A DNA stretch of 64,000 nt from Paraspadella gotoi (Eukaryota; Chaetognatha). The stretch covers positions 100,785-164,784 of the forward strand of contig JBJCIZ010000040.1 of the NCBI GenBank assembly GCA_051294375.1, in the 5' to 3' direction. The position numbers were made by a program, and so were the translations under genes. The notes beneath the pieces were generated by a model that saw only the letters and a program-made list of their open reading frames with translations, had not been told where the DNA came from and searched no databases. Shown in pieces: positions 33,969 through 46,128 of the stretch. How positions within the stretch are numbered: position 1 is the stretch's first letter; each line of letters begins with the position of its first letter.

Positions 33969-34196
33969 TTCATTTCTTTTCCAGGAATGTTTTCCAACTC
34001 CACATGGAACACACTTTTCTCCTTTCAATGGAATAGTTCCTGATTCACAAACTGAACAGGATTTTGCACCAACCAAATTGCTCACAGTGCCGCTTGGACA
34101 TTTTTTACATGTTTGAGAGCCAGGTGTTTTGGAATAAAAACCTTTTGGACATTTATCACAAGCTGTCTGCTGCTCTTTGTCTTGAAATTCTCCAGG
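33969..34196 (-). CDS. MACPF/Eph-like gene, exon 4
   Basis: The exon encodes 76 residues in phase 0 at both ends. The acceptor is TTTCTGTCTAG at 34,197 and the donor GAA|GTAAGTAC at 33,968. It carries about three Eph-receptor-like cysteine repeats, continuing the motif that ends exon 3 (CEKCE then PGEF). Cysteines fall in the regular CxxC pairs expected of the family, with no stop or frame break. A damaged mirror copy is at 45,891-46,128. Confidence 0.85.
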
Positions 34197-35740
34197 CTAG
34201 ACAGAAAAAAATTTAAATTTATTTTTTAAATCTTATACATTAATGGGCACCAGTGAGCGATATTTATATACAGTAATAAATATATAATAAGCTAAAATTT
34301 CAAAATTCAAAGTTTTAAATTTTAAGAACGGATTTGGATTCATTGCTAAAAGTTTATATAAGAAAGTATAATTCTTTTTTGAAATTTTTTTCATTTTGTT
34401 GGTCAATAATGTAAAAAAAACTATATTTATGATACAGATTTTTAATTTTCAGCTAAAAAATATAGTTTTTTATAATTTTAACCTACTTAATGACATAATT
34501 TTTGAAAAAGATTTATATTCTCTTACATCAACTTTTTATGAGGAATCTGAATCTGGTCTCAGAATTTTTAAAAAAGTATTTGAAAGTTTTGACCTTATAT
34601 ACTATGTATTTGAAAGTATTTGAAAGTTTTGACCTTATATACTATGTATAAAATATGCTATATAAAATGGGCTACATATATTTTAAAAAAAATTACTACA
34701 GATTAGTATTCACTAATATAATAGTTTTCAAGATATATCTGCTAAATTTTAATTTCAAACTTTCACTTCACCCAATTGTAAAATTAGAAAATTTGAATCC
34801 ATTCCCTCTATTGATTTCAATAAATTAATTCATTACATTTGGTTCACCATTTTATCTCGACCACCTCCACTCCATTTTAATTTTCAACATTTGTTTGAAC
34901 AGATAAAGGAGACAATATTGTTGTGGTTAATAAAACTTTCATAGTTGTAGTGGTTATTTTTGTTGCTGTGAATGCTTACACAGTTTAGATTAAAAGTTTT
35001 TTTTTATTCAAACTTTTTTTCTTTTTTCTAAAAGTTTAATTGAAAGTTAATCAATCAAGTTTCTACTTTCACACAAAATTAGAATTAAAGCTAAACGGTA
35101 CAGATGGACAAATGGACAGACTGACTGACAAACATTTTTTTAAAAAAATTTCATTATTTGATATTAAATTAAAAGAAAAGATTGATTTTTACAATGAATT
35201 ATTTGTTTTTAATTGCAGACATGTTTTGAATAGATTTGTTAGATTTGCCATTTCCCTCTCTCTAACCTTGCTCAATTTTATATTATAAGATTATTTGAGA
35301 GACTGAGCAGCCAAACAATGGAGGGGGACCGACAGACCTCTCTTCCTTTATATTTCCCAACAACCATTTTTAAACAACATTCTTTTTGTAGCCTGTCAAG
35401 AAATTGTTGGCGGCCACTTAAGACAGCTTTGAAAGTGAGGGAGTCCCTCGTTCAAGTCAAGTCAGGTCAAGTGAGTCAATCTTCCCATCCATTTAAGAAT
35501 GAATGGCGTTCAAAGATAAGGACTGTCAAACAGATGAATGAATGAAAAAATGGATTTAAAAATTTTCGTATAATTTTTCATAATTTGTTATTTTGAGATT
35601 ATCTATGTGATTCACGGACAAAATTGTCAATCAACAGTGTTACAGATATAATGGTGTTTTTTTGCCAACTATTAAGTTCAAGACTTTGGTCTTGAGAGAA
35701 TGATACTTCAGCTTTATTCGGCACTTTTTTTACAAAGAAG
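34197..35740. other. Intron, no gene seen
   Basis: AT-rich, with a tandem of about 40 bp near 34,575-34,650 (TTTGAAAGTTTTGACCTTAT repeated), a GGACAAATGGACAGACTGAC tract near 35,105, and a GC-richer patch at 35,300-35,540. No coding or RNA feature is supported. Confidence 0.45.
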
Positions 35741-37640
35741 CCCCCTTGCTGCGGCTCCTGAAGCAGCGGACTCAAACACACGCACAAAAATCGTACCTTT
35801 TGCTACTTTCATCGTCGTTTTATGTCGTCGCTCTCACCGTCGCAGCTGCTTCTTCCATCGTTCAAATTATCATCGTCGTTTCTGTCGATCTCATCCTGAC
35901 GGAAGCTTAATTCTTTCTCTCGCTGAGTCATCCAGCATGCCAGAATTTTATTGTTGCAAAAGTAGTGTCGGGAAAAATGACCCTATTCCCTTACCTTAAT
36001 CCCAACCCGAATCCCTAGCCCCTAACCCTAATTGCTAACCCTAACCCTAATCCCAACCCTAATCCCTAATATCTATCCTCTAAACTAACCTTATCCCTAA
36101 CCAAAACCCTAAACAATTAATCCTTCGTTCAAATTATCGTCGTCGCATTTGTCAATCCTGACTAAGTCATCCAGCCAGAGAGAGTGAGAGAGATTTGCTG
36201 CTCCGTCAAGGGGCAAGGGGGCAAGGGGGCATCGATGTTTGAAAACTGCCTATAATTAGCTGGTCCTTTATTAAAAAACTAAAGAAAGAGGAGTGCTTAT
36301 GGCAAGACAATTTAAAAAATTTGTAGTTTAAGCTCGATAGAGTGACCAGAGAATCACAGCATCCGCTGCATAAAAGTTTTTTACCTTAATTTTTCAATTC
36401 CTTAGCTATCCTGAGGTTCCAACCTTTAAAATCGTATTTTTTTTCTTTTGGTGATTTAAAACTAGAAAATTTTTGTAAGCAGAAACCAAAGTTGTTATAA
36501 GTATTCGACTTTTGTAATGGTAAAAAAATAGAACTGCTTTTGGACAAGGTTTTTTTCTCCTTTAAGAAAATTTTTTCGACCGATGCCGAGTTTTTTGTAC
36601 TGGTTTTAATATCATATTGAGAATGTTTTAAATCGTTTTTATGCAATGTTTTGAACTTTTTAAAAACGTCAATTATTTTTCTTTCAATTGGTGTTATAAT
36701 TTTTTTTTATTGGCATATAGTTTATGTAAAGATAGCTGGGCAAACGCAGCGGCACTATCGCGGCGCCGGGCGCGGCAAACTCGTCGCAATGCTAAGCAGC
36801 GCCGCGAATCAAAGAAACAGTGCATACCAATCTTGGGAGACAAAAATACGGCGCCATTTTTGATGAGGAAATTTATTTAAGATTTCTTTAGACTCTAATA
36901 TTTTTTGTATTGCTACTTTGGTCGCAGCCGGGAACCAATAGATGTAAGAGAGTAAATTTAATAATATAAAAGTGAGAGAAATGATAATAATTGACATTGC
37001 CTAAAATAGGTATTAAACTTCACTTGTTACAATACACTACGGTTACAATAAATGGTTTGTTCGATACTGCAGAGTTGTAATTGCCAGCACGAACACCAGG
37101 CGAAGCACCCGGGACCATATTTGACAGTTTACATATAATTAATTTTTCTTTCGTATCATCGGATTTGGCTCATGGGGTTCTTCAATTGCACCTTTCAGCA
37201 AAATGCTCTTTGATGTCCCCTTGCCATATGAGGGAGCAGCGAATCTCTCTTGCTCTCTCTCTCTCTGGCTGGATGACTAAGAGTCAGGATCGGGATCGAC
37301 GATAATTTGAAGGATTAATTCTTTAGGGTTTTTGGTTAGGGATAAGGTTAGATTATGGTTTAGGTTTAGGGATTAGGGTTAGGGTTTGGGATTAAGGTAA
37401 GGGATTAGGGTTGTTTTTCCCTACGCTATTTATACAACAACAAAAATTTGGCTTGCTGGGTGACTCATTGGTCAGGATCGAGATCGAAAAAAAAGACAAT
37501 TTAAACGATGGAGGAAGCAGTTGCAACGGTGAGAGAGATGACGAAAGGAGTGATGCATAAAGCAACAATGGAAGCAGGAAAAATAGACAATTTTTATGCA
37601 TGTGTTTTAGTCGGCTGCTTCAGGAGCAGTAGCAAGGGGG
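35741..37640. mobile_element. Element with ~500-bp inverted termini and telomere-like repeats
   Basis: The left terminus (35,741-36,240) and right terminus (37,150-37,640, reversed) match over about 500 bp. They begin CCCCCTTGCTGC and CCCCCTTGCTAC, then TCCTGAAGCAGC, a stretch ending in TCATCCAGC, and then degenerate CCCTAA/CCCTAAT repeats (36,000-36,120 and 37,320-37,410). The interior includes a short GC island with GGCGCCGGGCGCGGC near 36,760. No transposase frame is visible. It fits a long-TIR, non-autonomous DNA transposon or foldback element. It lies between exons 3 and 4 with its edge about 33 bp from the exon 3 donor. Mirrored at about 42,250-44,250. Confidence 0.6.
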
Positions 37641-37672
37641 CATTGATGGAAAAAAGTTACCAGCTTTCTTAC

Positions 37673-37758
37673 CTCACATTTTTCACATAAAGCTGATCCA
37701 GCGTTTTTTGCATAAGTTCCTGTTGAACAAGCAATGCAATCTTTCACAGAAATTGAAC
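37673..37758 (-). CDS. MACPF/Eph-like gene, exon 3
   Basis: A short exon of 86 bases: two bases finishing the split codon from exon 2, then 28 codons. The acceptor is CTTTTTTACAG at 37,759-37,760 and the donor GAG|GTAAGA at 37,672. Phase 1 from exon 2 (last base C) plus GT gives one Arg codon, and the exit is phase 0, as exon 4 needs. It encodes one Eph-like repeat around CIACSTGTY and the start of the next (CEKCE). Splice phases and repeat register support it despite its size. Confidence 0.8.
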
Positions 37759-38000
37759 CTGTAAAAAAGAAAATATTTAAAAAATAATTAATAGAAAGAA
37801 AAGTATATATTAAAGTGATCAATTGGCATATTAAATATAATTCTCTTTCCTTTGCCATTTCCCTCTCTCCAACCTTGCTCATTGTAAATCACTTTAGTGT
37901 AAATTTTTTTTGTTATTATCTTTAGAGAGAAAAACAAAGATTTTTTATTCTATTTAAAAAAAAAAGAACATGTTTTGAATTTTGCTTTGCATCTCTTCAT

Positions 38001-38444
38001 TTGTGCATTATGAAAAAGGAAAAAGATAAATTAAATATGCCAATCAGCAGTTTAAAATCGAACAGCTTAGAACGCAAAAACTTGATTATTTTGAATCTCG
38101 AGTGTAATGAATCAAGGAAAAACGATCAGCCAACACATGAATTCAACAAAGAAGAAGACTTCAAAAAGTTTATATGTAATCTGAACACAGAAGAATGTAC
38201 ACAATTTAAAGGTATATTGGACAGAAATGAAATGCTCGTAAATGATACGAATGTACTAAGCCCTAGATTTCAAAATAACGCACAGGAATCACCGGCAAAA
38301 AGACAGAAGCAAAGCTTGGATCAGAGAAACAAGCCCGAACAAGTCATCAACTCTCCAAATGAAGGTACAAGAACTCCAAGCACTACAGAGGAGCCACAGG
38401 CCCAAAAGAAAGTCCTAGAGTCGGTAAAGAATAGAGCTCCCTGA
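38001..38444 (+). CDS. Hypothetical 147-aa open frame, likely element-borne
   Basis: An open frame from an ATG (MKKEKDK is at the third in-frame Met region) to TGA, hydrophilic and rich in Lys, Glu, Asn and Pro, with a C-terminal run of Thr/Pro/Glu. No domain is recognised. It is adjacent to a ~350-bp repeat (38,455-38,815) that also occurs at 41,036-41,420 and, without this frame, at 52,015-52,378. Its mirror (41,420-41,900) has frame breaks. Part of it is duplicated exactly at 38,839-39,090. It could be a fragment of a transposon protein lying in the intron of the minus-strand gene. Confidence 0.35.
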   Translation: MCIMKKEKDKLNMPISSLKSNSLERKNLIILNLECNESRKNDQPTHEFNKEEDFKKFICNLNTEECTQFKGILDRNEMLVNDTNVLSPRFQNNAQESPAKRQKQSLDQRNKPEQVINSPNEGTRTPSTTEEPQAQKKVLESVKNRAP

Positions 38445-38454
38445 AATACCATGC

Positions 38455-38815
38455 ATTTTTGAAAGTTCCTGATACCTGCAAAGTTTCTTGTGCCAAATTT
38501 CGTGGAGAAAACGAATATTACAATAAAAAATTTCCCTGAATGCTTTTTATGGATTTTTCACGCCAGGTTTTGTGTCGAACCACTTCCGGTTTTAAAAAAT
38601 CATGATTTTGGGAAAAAATGAGCTGTTATTCAGCGAGCATACTTTAATTAATCAAAATAAAGTTACTACTAACCTTATTACTAAATTTTTGTTGTGGTTT
38701 ATAAATAAATAAGGTTAAAAAACTATGATTACGAAATACTTCAAATTAGAAATTATTAGTTTTTTTAAGTCAAATCCTCCCTGACCAAATTTTAATAAGA
38801 TTTTATAAGAAAGTA
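38455..38815. repeat. ~350-bp dispersed repeat
   Basis: Contains GCCAAATTTCGTGGAGAAAA, TTTCACGCCAGGTTTTG and CGAACCACTTCCGGTTTT. Copies are at 41,036-41,420 (inverted) and 52,015-52,378 (inverted). It may be an element terminus, because similarity in the third copy ends near the point where the 147-codon frame stops. Confidence 0.65.
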
Positions 38816-38838
38816 TGNNNNNNNNNNNNNNNNNNNNN

Positions 38839-39090
38839 AATGCTCGTAAATGATACGAATGTACTAAGCCCTAGATTTCAAAATAACGCACAGGAATCAC
38901 CGGCAAAAAGACAGAAGCAAAGCTTGGATCAGAGAAACAAGCCCGAACAAGTCATCAACTCTCCAAATGAAGGTACAAGAACTCCAAGCACTACAGAGGA
39001 GCCACAGGCCCAAAAGAAAGTCCTAGAGTCGGTAAAGAATAGAGCTCCCTGAAATACCATGCATTTTTGAAAGTTCCTGATACCTGCAAA
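38839..39090. repeat. Exact duplicate of 38,231-38,482 between two gaps
   Basis: A 252-bp island flanked by 21 N and 25 N repeats the end of the 147-codon frame and its 3' flank without a visible difference. An identical copy 600 bp away, between gaps, is most simply a redundant contig end. Confidence 0.85.
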
Positions 39091-39419
39091 NNNNNNNNNN
39101 NNNNNNNNNNNNNNNCGTAGGTTCTAAACTAAGTCTCTCAATCAGGGGAAAAGAGGTAAGCAAGGGTAAGGAATATATTGTAATGGTAAGTAACGTGAAT
39201 AACAAAGATGAACAAGGGTACATAAAAGTGGAGAGAAGGGAGAGGGAAGGTTCGCAGACCCCGAAGGACCGAGAGAGAAAGTTGAGAGAGTGAGTCCGAT
39301 CTCCAGACTCTATCCGTGTGACTCTGGAGATGAAAGAGGAGGGGACGGAGAGGAAGGAGGAGGCGTTGAAAGGGGGAAGAGAAGGCCCGGGGGGGGGGAG
39401 AAGAAAAAAGAGGTTCTGG

Positions 39420-39851
39420 CGGTAGGGTGAGTCTATCTTGTGCCCTCTCTTGGTTCGGAGACGCCCACTTGGGTCTTGATGTCACAGGTGGGCCGTCGCC
39501 ATCATCTTGGTGTGGGCGTGGAGTTTTGTGGAGAGGTAGGGGAAGAGCGGACTCTGCAGCCGGGTCAGGCGGAATGGTGGGGTGGGATCGCAATTGTTGG
39601 GCAGGGGATGTCGTCTTAGGCTCTCTAGAGTCGTACGCCTTCATTGGTTGGTTTTGACGAGGCCGCTGGTCGAGGAGGGTGGAACCGGAAGTCCATATGC
39701 TAGTCTGTGTTGCCCGAGAGTCTGTGGGGGAAGGCTTTTCGGTGGTTCGTTTTGGGGAGGGGACGGGGGTAACCAATATTTCCCCAAGAGGGAATGGAGA
39801 ACAGCGCTTCTTATAATCATCTAAAATTTTTTTTCTGTATTTTTTTTCCAT
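39420..39851 (-). CDS. Pro/Ser/Thr-rich C-terminal frame of the LTR element
   Basis: An open frame on the minus strand runs into the 3' LTR. The product is basic at the start (EKKYRKKILDDYKK) and then strongly Pro-, Ser-, Thr- and Arg-rich with no cysteines. I cannot assign it to gag, pol or env. Position immediately upstream of the 3' LTR suggests the C-terminal end of a retroelement polyprotein. It remains open across about 140 codons, unlike the mirrored exons nearby. Confidence 0.4.
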
Positions 39852-40575
39852 AGAAAATCAAACTGATAATTGGGTCTGGACAAAAAGGTAGTTTCATAAA
39901 AAAACAAAAATCAACGCCAGTTTCTTTTAAATATCAACAAGAGAAGAAGAGAGAAAAAAATGTTGAAACTAAACCAATTAACTCATACTGTAAAACTAAC
40001 AATTAAAACCACACTACGAGATGATGAGGCCATAACAATCTAAAATAATGAAACTAGAAACGTTTCAATGATAATTTCAATTTTTTTTTTAGATTTGCAA
40101 AATTGAAACTTACGGGAAATATGGCAAAAAAATGTAGTCAGCCAAGCAAGATCATAACTGTAAAATAACGCAATAAAACTAAAGAGATGTGAAACGTCAT
40201 GAAATCAAATAAAACGGATTTAAAATAGCGTTTTTTTTTTTTTTTTTTTTTTTCCAAAAAAAAAAAAAGCAAAAAAAAAAAGGAAATTTAAAATATATCT
40301 AAATTCGAAATTAAAAAGTTCTAATCTGAAATTTTAAATTTTACTTTTTGGAAATTGATACCAGTCAGGTAGCAATACGGAAAATCTTATGCAATAACAC
40401 ACTGCTATCGAACTGGTAATTGAAACTAAAAAAAAATACTGTATTATTGCAAAACGAAATAAGTGATCATGATTACACAAAAAGGAAAAACGGAGGGATA
40501 TAGAAGAGGAGACGACTTGTCGTTGGTGCCTATATAAAAAAAATTAGGGTGGGTTGGGCCAGTGGTTTGCCGTTA

Positions 40576-40651
40576 AGCCAGTTAGTCGGTTAGAGCACAT
40601 GGGACTGCTTAATCCCGGGGTCTGTGGTACTCGCGCCCACATTGGGCGCCA
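40576..40651 (+). other. tRNA-Lys(CTT)-like sequence (antisense in the element)
   Basis: The plus strand reads in tRNA order: AGTCGGTTAGAGCA (D-arm), TGGGACTGCTTAATCCC (anticodon arm around CTT with one extra base), GGGGTC, a GTGG..GCGCCCAC T-arm, and ATTGGGCGCCA with the CCA end. Because CCA is encoded and it abuts the LTR, it is the imprint of the primer tRNA, not a tRNA gene. Confidence 0.6.
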
Positions 40652-42141
40652 CCTGGGAAGATGTGTATCTAGCTAAAGTAGTTCTACACTAGTCTCTTCA
40701 TCAAAGGGAGAAAAAGGAAAGGTTTAAAAGGAAGGAGTAAAGGAATATATGGTAATAGGTAAGCTAAACTATAACCAAAGGGAACAAGGGTACATAAAAG
40801 GAGAGAAGGGAGAGGGAAGGATTTCGCAAAGAACCCCGAGACGAGAAGTTGAGAAGAGTGAGTCCCCCGAATCTCCAAGACTGCCTATCCGTGGAACTTG
40901 CGGGGATGAAGAGGAGGGACGGCGAGAGAGAGAGGAAGGCGCTTGAGAGGGGAAGAAGAAGGCCGGGGGAGAGAGAGGTTCTTCGGCGGTAGGTGAGCCT
41001 CTATCATTGATTTAAAATCCCTTAGAAGATTGTATCCATTACTTATAAAATCTTATTAAAATTGGTCAGAGGAGGATTGACCATTACAAAAAACTAATTA
41101 ACTCTCTCTAATTTGAAGTATTTTCGTAACATAGTTTTTAACCTTATTTATTTATAAACCTGTACAAACAAAAATTTAGTAATATTAGGTTACGTAGCTA
41201 ACTTTATTTTGATTAGAATCTAAGTATGCTGCTGATAAACAGCTCTTTTTTCCCAAAATCATGATTTTTTAAACACTGGAGTGGTTCGCACAAAACCTGG
41301 CGTGAAAAATCCATAAAAAGCATTCTAGGAAAATTTTTTATTGTAATATTCGTTTCTTCCAGGAAAAATTTGGCACAAGAAACTTTGCAGGTAATCAAGA
41401 CCTTTCAAAAATGAACATGTATTCAGGGAGCTCTATTCTTTAACCGAACTCTAGGACTTTATTTATGGCCTGTGGCTCCTCTTGTAAGTGCTTGGAGTTC
41501 TTGTAACCTTCAATTTGGAGAGTTGATTGACTTGTTCGGTGCCTTGCGTTTCTCTGATCCAAGCTTTGCTTCTGGTCTTTTTGGCCGGTGAATTTCCTGT
41601 GGCGTTATTATTGAAATCTAGGGCTTGTACATTCCGTATCATTTAACGTAGCAATTTCATTTCTGTCCAATAATACCTTTAAATTGTGTACATTCTTCCT
41701 GTGTTTCAGATTACATATAAACTTTTTGAAGTCTTCTTCTTTGTTGAATATCATGTGTTGGCTGATCGTTTTTTCCTTGATTCTTACACTCGAGATTCAA
41801 AAATAATCAAAGTTTTTGGCGTTCTAAGCTGTTCGATTTTAAAAACTGGTGATTGGCATATTTTAATTTATGATTTTTCTTTGTTTCATAATGCACAAAT
41901 AAGAGATGCAAAGCAAAATTCAAACATGTTCTTTTTTTTTTTAAATAGAAAAAATCTTTGTTTTTTCTCTCTAAAGATAATAACAAAAAAATTTACACTA
42001 AAAGTGATTTACAAATGAGCAAGGTTGGAGAGAGGGAAATGGCAAAGGAAAGAGAATTATAATTAATATGCCAAATTGATCACATTTAATATATAACTTT
42101 CTTTTCTATTATTATTTTTTAAATATTTTCTTTTTATACAG

Positions 42142-42227
42142 GTTCAATTTCTGTGAAAGATTGCATTGGGCTTGTTCAACAGGACTTTAATGAAAACGCT
42201 GGATCAGCTTTATGTGAAAATGTGAAG
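42142..42227 (+). pseudogene. Mirror copy of exon 3, frameshifted
   Basis: Acceptor (TTATACAG) and donor (GTAAGAAAG) are kept, but the body carries several one-base indels compared with 37,673-37,758, so the frame is lost. Confidence 0.7.
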
Positions 42228-45200
42228 GTAAGAAAGCTGGTAACTTTTTTCCATCAAATGCCCCCTTGCTACTGGTTCTGGAAGCAGCCGAACTCAAAAC
42301 ACCATGCATAAAAATGTCTAATTTTTCTTGCTTCATTGTTTGCTTTATGGCATCACTGCCTTTCGTCATCTCTCTCACCGTGCAACTGCCTTCCTCCATG
42401 CGTTAAAATTGTCTTTTTTTTCGATCCCTCGATCCATGACCAATGAGTCACCCAGCCAAGCCAAATTTTTGTTGTTGTATTAAATACGCCGTAGGGAAAA
42501 AACAACCCTAATCCCTACCATAAATCCCCAAACCCTAACCCTAATCCCTAATACCTAAACCATAATATTACCTTAATCACTAAACAAAAAACCCTAAAGA
42601 TTAATCCTTCAAATTATCGTCCGACCCCGATCGCTGACTCTTAGTCATCCCAAGTCGCAGAGAGAGAGAGAAGCAAGAGAGATATCGCTGCTCCCTCATA
42701 AATGGCAAGAGGGACATCAAAAGAGCATTTTGCTGAAAGGTTGCTTGAAGACACCCCCATGAGGCCAAATCGATGATACGAAAAGAAAAATATTAATTAT
42801 ATGTAAACTGTCAAAAATATGGTCCCGGGTGTTCGTGATGGCAATTACAACTCTGCAGTATCGAACAAACCAATTTTATTGGTAACGCGTAGTGTAATTG
42901 TAACAAGTGAAGTTTTAATACCTAATTTTAGGGCATGTCAATTAATTATCATTTCTCTCACTTTTATATTATTAAATTTACTCTCTTACATCTAAATTGG
43001 TTCCCGGCTGCGACCAAAGTAGCAATACAAAAAATATTAAGAGGTCTAAAGAAAATCTTAATAAATTTCCTCATCAAAAATGGCGCCGTATTTTTTGTCT
43101 CCTCAAGATTTGGTATGCACTGTTTCTTTGATGTCGCGGCGCTCGGTTAGCATTGCGACGAGTTTGCCCGCCCCGGGCGCCGCGAAAATAGTGCCCGCTG
43201 CGTTTGCCCAGCTATCTTTACATAAACTATATGGCAATAAAAATAAATTATAACACCAATTGAAAGAAAAATAATTGACGTTTTTAAAAAGTTCAAAACA
43301 TTGCAATAAAAACGATTTAAAACATTCTCATATGATATTTAAACCAGTAACAAAAAGAACTCGGCATCGGTCGAAAAAATTTCTTAAAGGAGAAAAAAAC
43401 CTTGTTCCAAAAGCCAGTTTAATTTTTTTACCATTACAAGTCGAAGTACTTATAACACTTTGGTTTCTGCCTTACAAAAAATTTCTAGTTTTAAATCACC
43501 AAATAGAAAAAAATTGCGATTTTAAAGTTGGAAACTCAGGATAAGTAAGAATTGAAAAATTAAGGTAAAAAACTTTTATGCCAGCGGATGCTGTGATTCT
43601 CTGTCACTCTATCGAGCTTAAACTACAAATTTTTTAAAAATTGTCCTTGCCATAAGCACTCTCTTTTTTAGTTTTTTTAATTAAAGGACCGCAGCTATTA
43701 TAGGCAGTTTCAAAACCATCGATGTGCCCCCTTGTCCCTTGCCCCTTGACGGGAGCAGCAAATCCTCTCTCACATCTCTCTGGCTGAATGACTTAGTCAG
43801 GATTGACAAATGGCGACGTTACGATAATTTGAAACGAAGGATTAAGTTGTTTAGGGTTTTGGTTAGTAAAATTTAGATAAGGTTAGTTTTAGAGGATAGG
43901 AATTTTATTAGGGATTAGCGGTTGGGATTAGGGTTAGGGTTAAGGCAATTAAGGGCGTTAGGGGCTAGGGATTCGGTTGGGATTAAGGTAAGGGAATAAG
44001 GGTCATTTTTCCGACATTACTTTTTGCAACAATAAAATTCTGGCATGCTGGGTGACTCAGGGAGAAAGATTAAGCTTCCGTCAGGATGCGAGAATCGACA
44101 GAAACGACGATGAATAAATTTTTGAACGATGGAAGAAGCAGCTGCGACGGTTGAGAGCGACGGGACATAAACGACGAATGAAAGTAGCAAAAGGCTAGGA
44201 TTTTTGTGCGTGTGTTTTGAGTCCGCTGCTTCAAGGAGCCGCAGCAGGGGGCTTCTTTGTAAAAAAAGTGCCGATAAAGGCTGAAGTATCATTCTCTCAA
44301 GAACAAAAAGGTCTATGAACTTAATAGTTGGCAAAAAAACCATTATATCTGTAACACTGTTGATTGACAATTGTCCGTGAATCACATAGAATAATCTCAA
44401 AAAAACAAATTATGCAAAAATTATACGAAAATTTTTAAAAATTCCATTTTTTCACTTCATTCATCTGTTTTGACAGTGCCCTTATCTGAACGCCATTCCA
44501 TTCTTAAATGGATGGGAAGATGACTGCACTTGAACCGACTTGACCTTGAACGAGGGACTCCCTCACTTTCAAGCTTGTCTTAAGTGGCCGCCAACAATTT
44601 CTTGACAGGCTACAAAAAGAATGGTTTCGTATTAAAAATGGTTGTTTGGGAAATTAAAGGAAGAGAGGTCTGTCGTCCCCCTCTCCATTGTTTGGCTGCT
44701 CAGTACTCTCAATAATCTTTATAATATAAAATTGGGAGCAAAGGTTAGAGAGGAGAGGAAATGGCCAAATTCTAGGAGGCAAATCTATTCAAAAGCATGT
44801 CTGCAAATTGAAAGAACAAATAATTCATTTGGTAAAAATCAATCTTTTCCTTTTAAAATTTAAAATATCAAATAATGAAAATTGTCTTAAAAAAATGTTT
44901 GTCAGTCAGTCTGTCCATTTGTCCATGCTGTAGCGTTAGCTTTAATTCTAAAATTTTTGTGTGAAATGGTAGAACTTGTTGAATTAACTTTCAATTAAAA
45001 CTTTTAGAAAAAAAGAAAAAAGTTTGAATATAAAAAATTTTAATCTAAACTGTTGTAAGTCATTCACAGCAACAAAAATAACCGGCACTACAGGACTAGA
45101 AAGTTTTCATTAACCACACAATATTGTCTCCTTTAATCTGTTCAAACAAATGTTGAAATTAAAATGGAGTGGAGAGTGGGTCGAGGATAAAATGGGTGAA

Positions 45201-45890
45201 CCAAATTCGGTTAATGAAATTAATTTATTGAAATCAATAGAGGAAATGGATTCAATTTTCTAATTTTACAAATTGGAGTGGGGAAAGTGGGGACAAAAGG
45301 TTTTTTGAAAATTATAAATTTAGCAGATATATCCTTGAGAACTATTATATTAGTGAAATACTAATGCTGGGTAGTAATTTTTTTTAAAAATAAATGTAGC
45401 CACCATTTTATATAGCATATTTTAATACATTCAGTATATAAGGTCAAAAAACTTTCAAATACTTTCAAGATACATAGTATATAAGGTCAAAACTTTCAAA
45501 TACTTTTTTAAAAATTCTGAGACAGATTCAGATTCCTCATAAAAAGTTGATGCTAAGAGAATATAGAATTCTTTTTTCAAATTATGTCATTAAGTAGGGT
45601 TAAAATTAATAAAAAACTATATTTTATAGCTTGAAAATTAAAAATCTGTATCATAATATACGTTTTTTTTTACATTATTGACCAATCAAATGAAAAAAAT
45701 TTCAAAAAAGAATATACATTCTTATATAAGACTTTTAGCAATGAATCCAAATCCGTTCTAAATTTAAACTTGAAATTTTGAAATTTTAGCTTAGTTATAT
45801 ATTTTATTACTGTATATAATAGTCGCTCACGTGGTGCCTTAATTGTATAAGGATTTAAAAAATAAATTTTAAATTTTTTGTGCTGTCTAG

Positions 45891-46128
45891 CCTGGAGAAA
45901 TTTCCAAGACAAAGAGCAGCAAGAAACAGCTTGTGATAAATGTCCAAAAGTTTTATTCAAAACACTGGCTCTCAAACATGTAAAAATGTCCACAGCGGCA
46001 CTGTGAGCAATTTGGTTGGTGCAAAATCCTGTTCAGATTGAGTGAATCAGGAACTAATTCCATTGAAAAAGAGAAAAGTTGTGATTCCTATGTGGAGTTG
46101 GAAAAAACATTCCTGGAAAAGAAATGAA
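45891..46128 (+). pseudogene. Mirror copy of exon 4, frameshifted
   Basis: Splice signals TGTCTAG and GTAAGTAC are intact. The 238-base body against 228 in the left arm contains scattered indels and stops. Confidence 0.7.

Larger units (their letters stand above)
29632..38815. repeat. Left arm of a ~21 kb inverted duplication
   Basis: The whole block, with three exons and four mobile elements, is mirrored at about 41,036-50,855. This arm keeps open reading frames and consensus splice sites. The outer edge falls at a GC-rich repeat (29,632-29,955), and the inner edge runs into a gap at 38,818. Confidence 0.85.
39116..41008 (-). mobile_element. Short LTR retroelement with antisense tRNA-Lys leader
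   Basis: Two direct repeats, about 40,665-41,008 and 39,116-39,440, share GATAGA...CTACCGCC ends and an interior GTACATAAAAG..GAGAGAAGGGAGAGGGAAGG phrase (plus strand). They are LTRs of a minus-strand element. Just inside the 5' LTR the primer site TGGCGCCCAATGTGGG begins at 40,651 and continues as the complement of a whole tRNA-Lys(CUU). The interior is only about 1.2 kb: A/T-rich DNA with a 28-T tract, then a Pro/Ser/Thr-rich frame before the 3' LTR. No pol is visible, so this is an internally deleted element. Confidence 0.65.

Noticed and set aside
36000-37410. CCCTAA/TTAGGG tracts as a chromosome end
   Set aside because: They are degenerate, internal, occur in inverted pairs within repeated elements, and unique genes lie on both sides.
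40576-40651. A genuine tRNA-Lys gene
   Set aside because: The CCA end is encoded, it abuts an LTR at exactly the primer-site position, and extra bases disturb the arms.
39116-41008. Spacer of the 21 kb palindrome as part of the mirror symmetry
   Set aside because: Its two halves are direct repeats (LTRs), not inverted ones.
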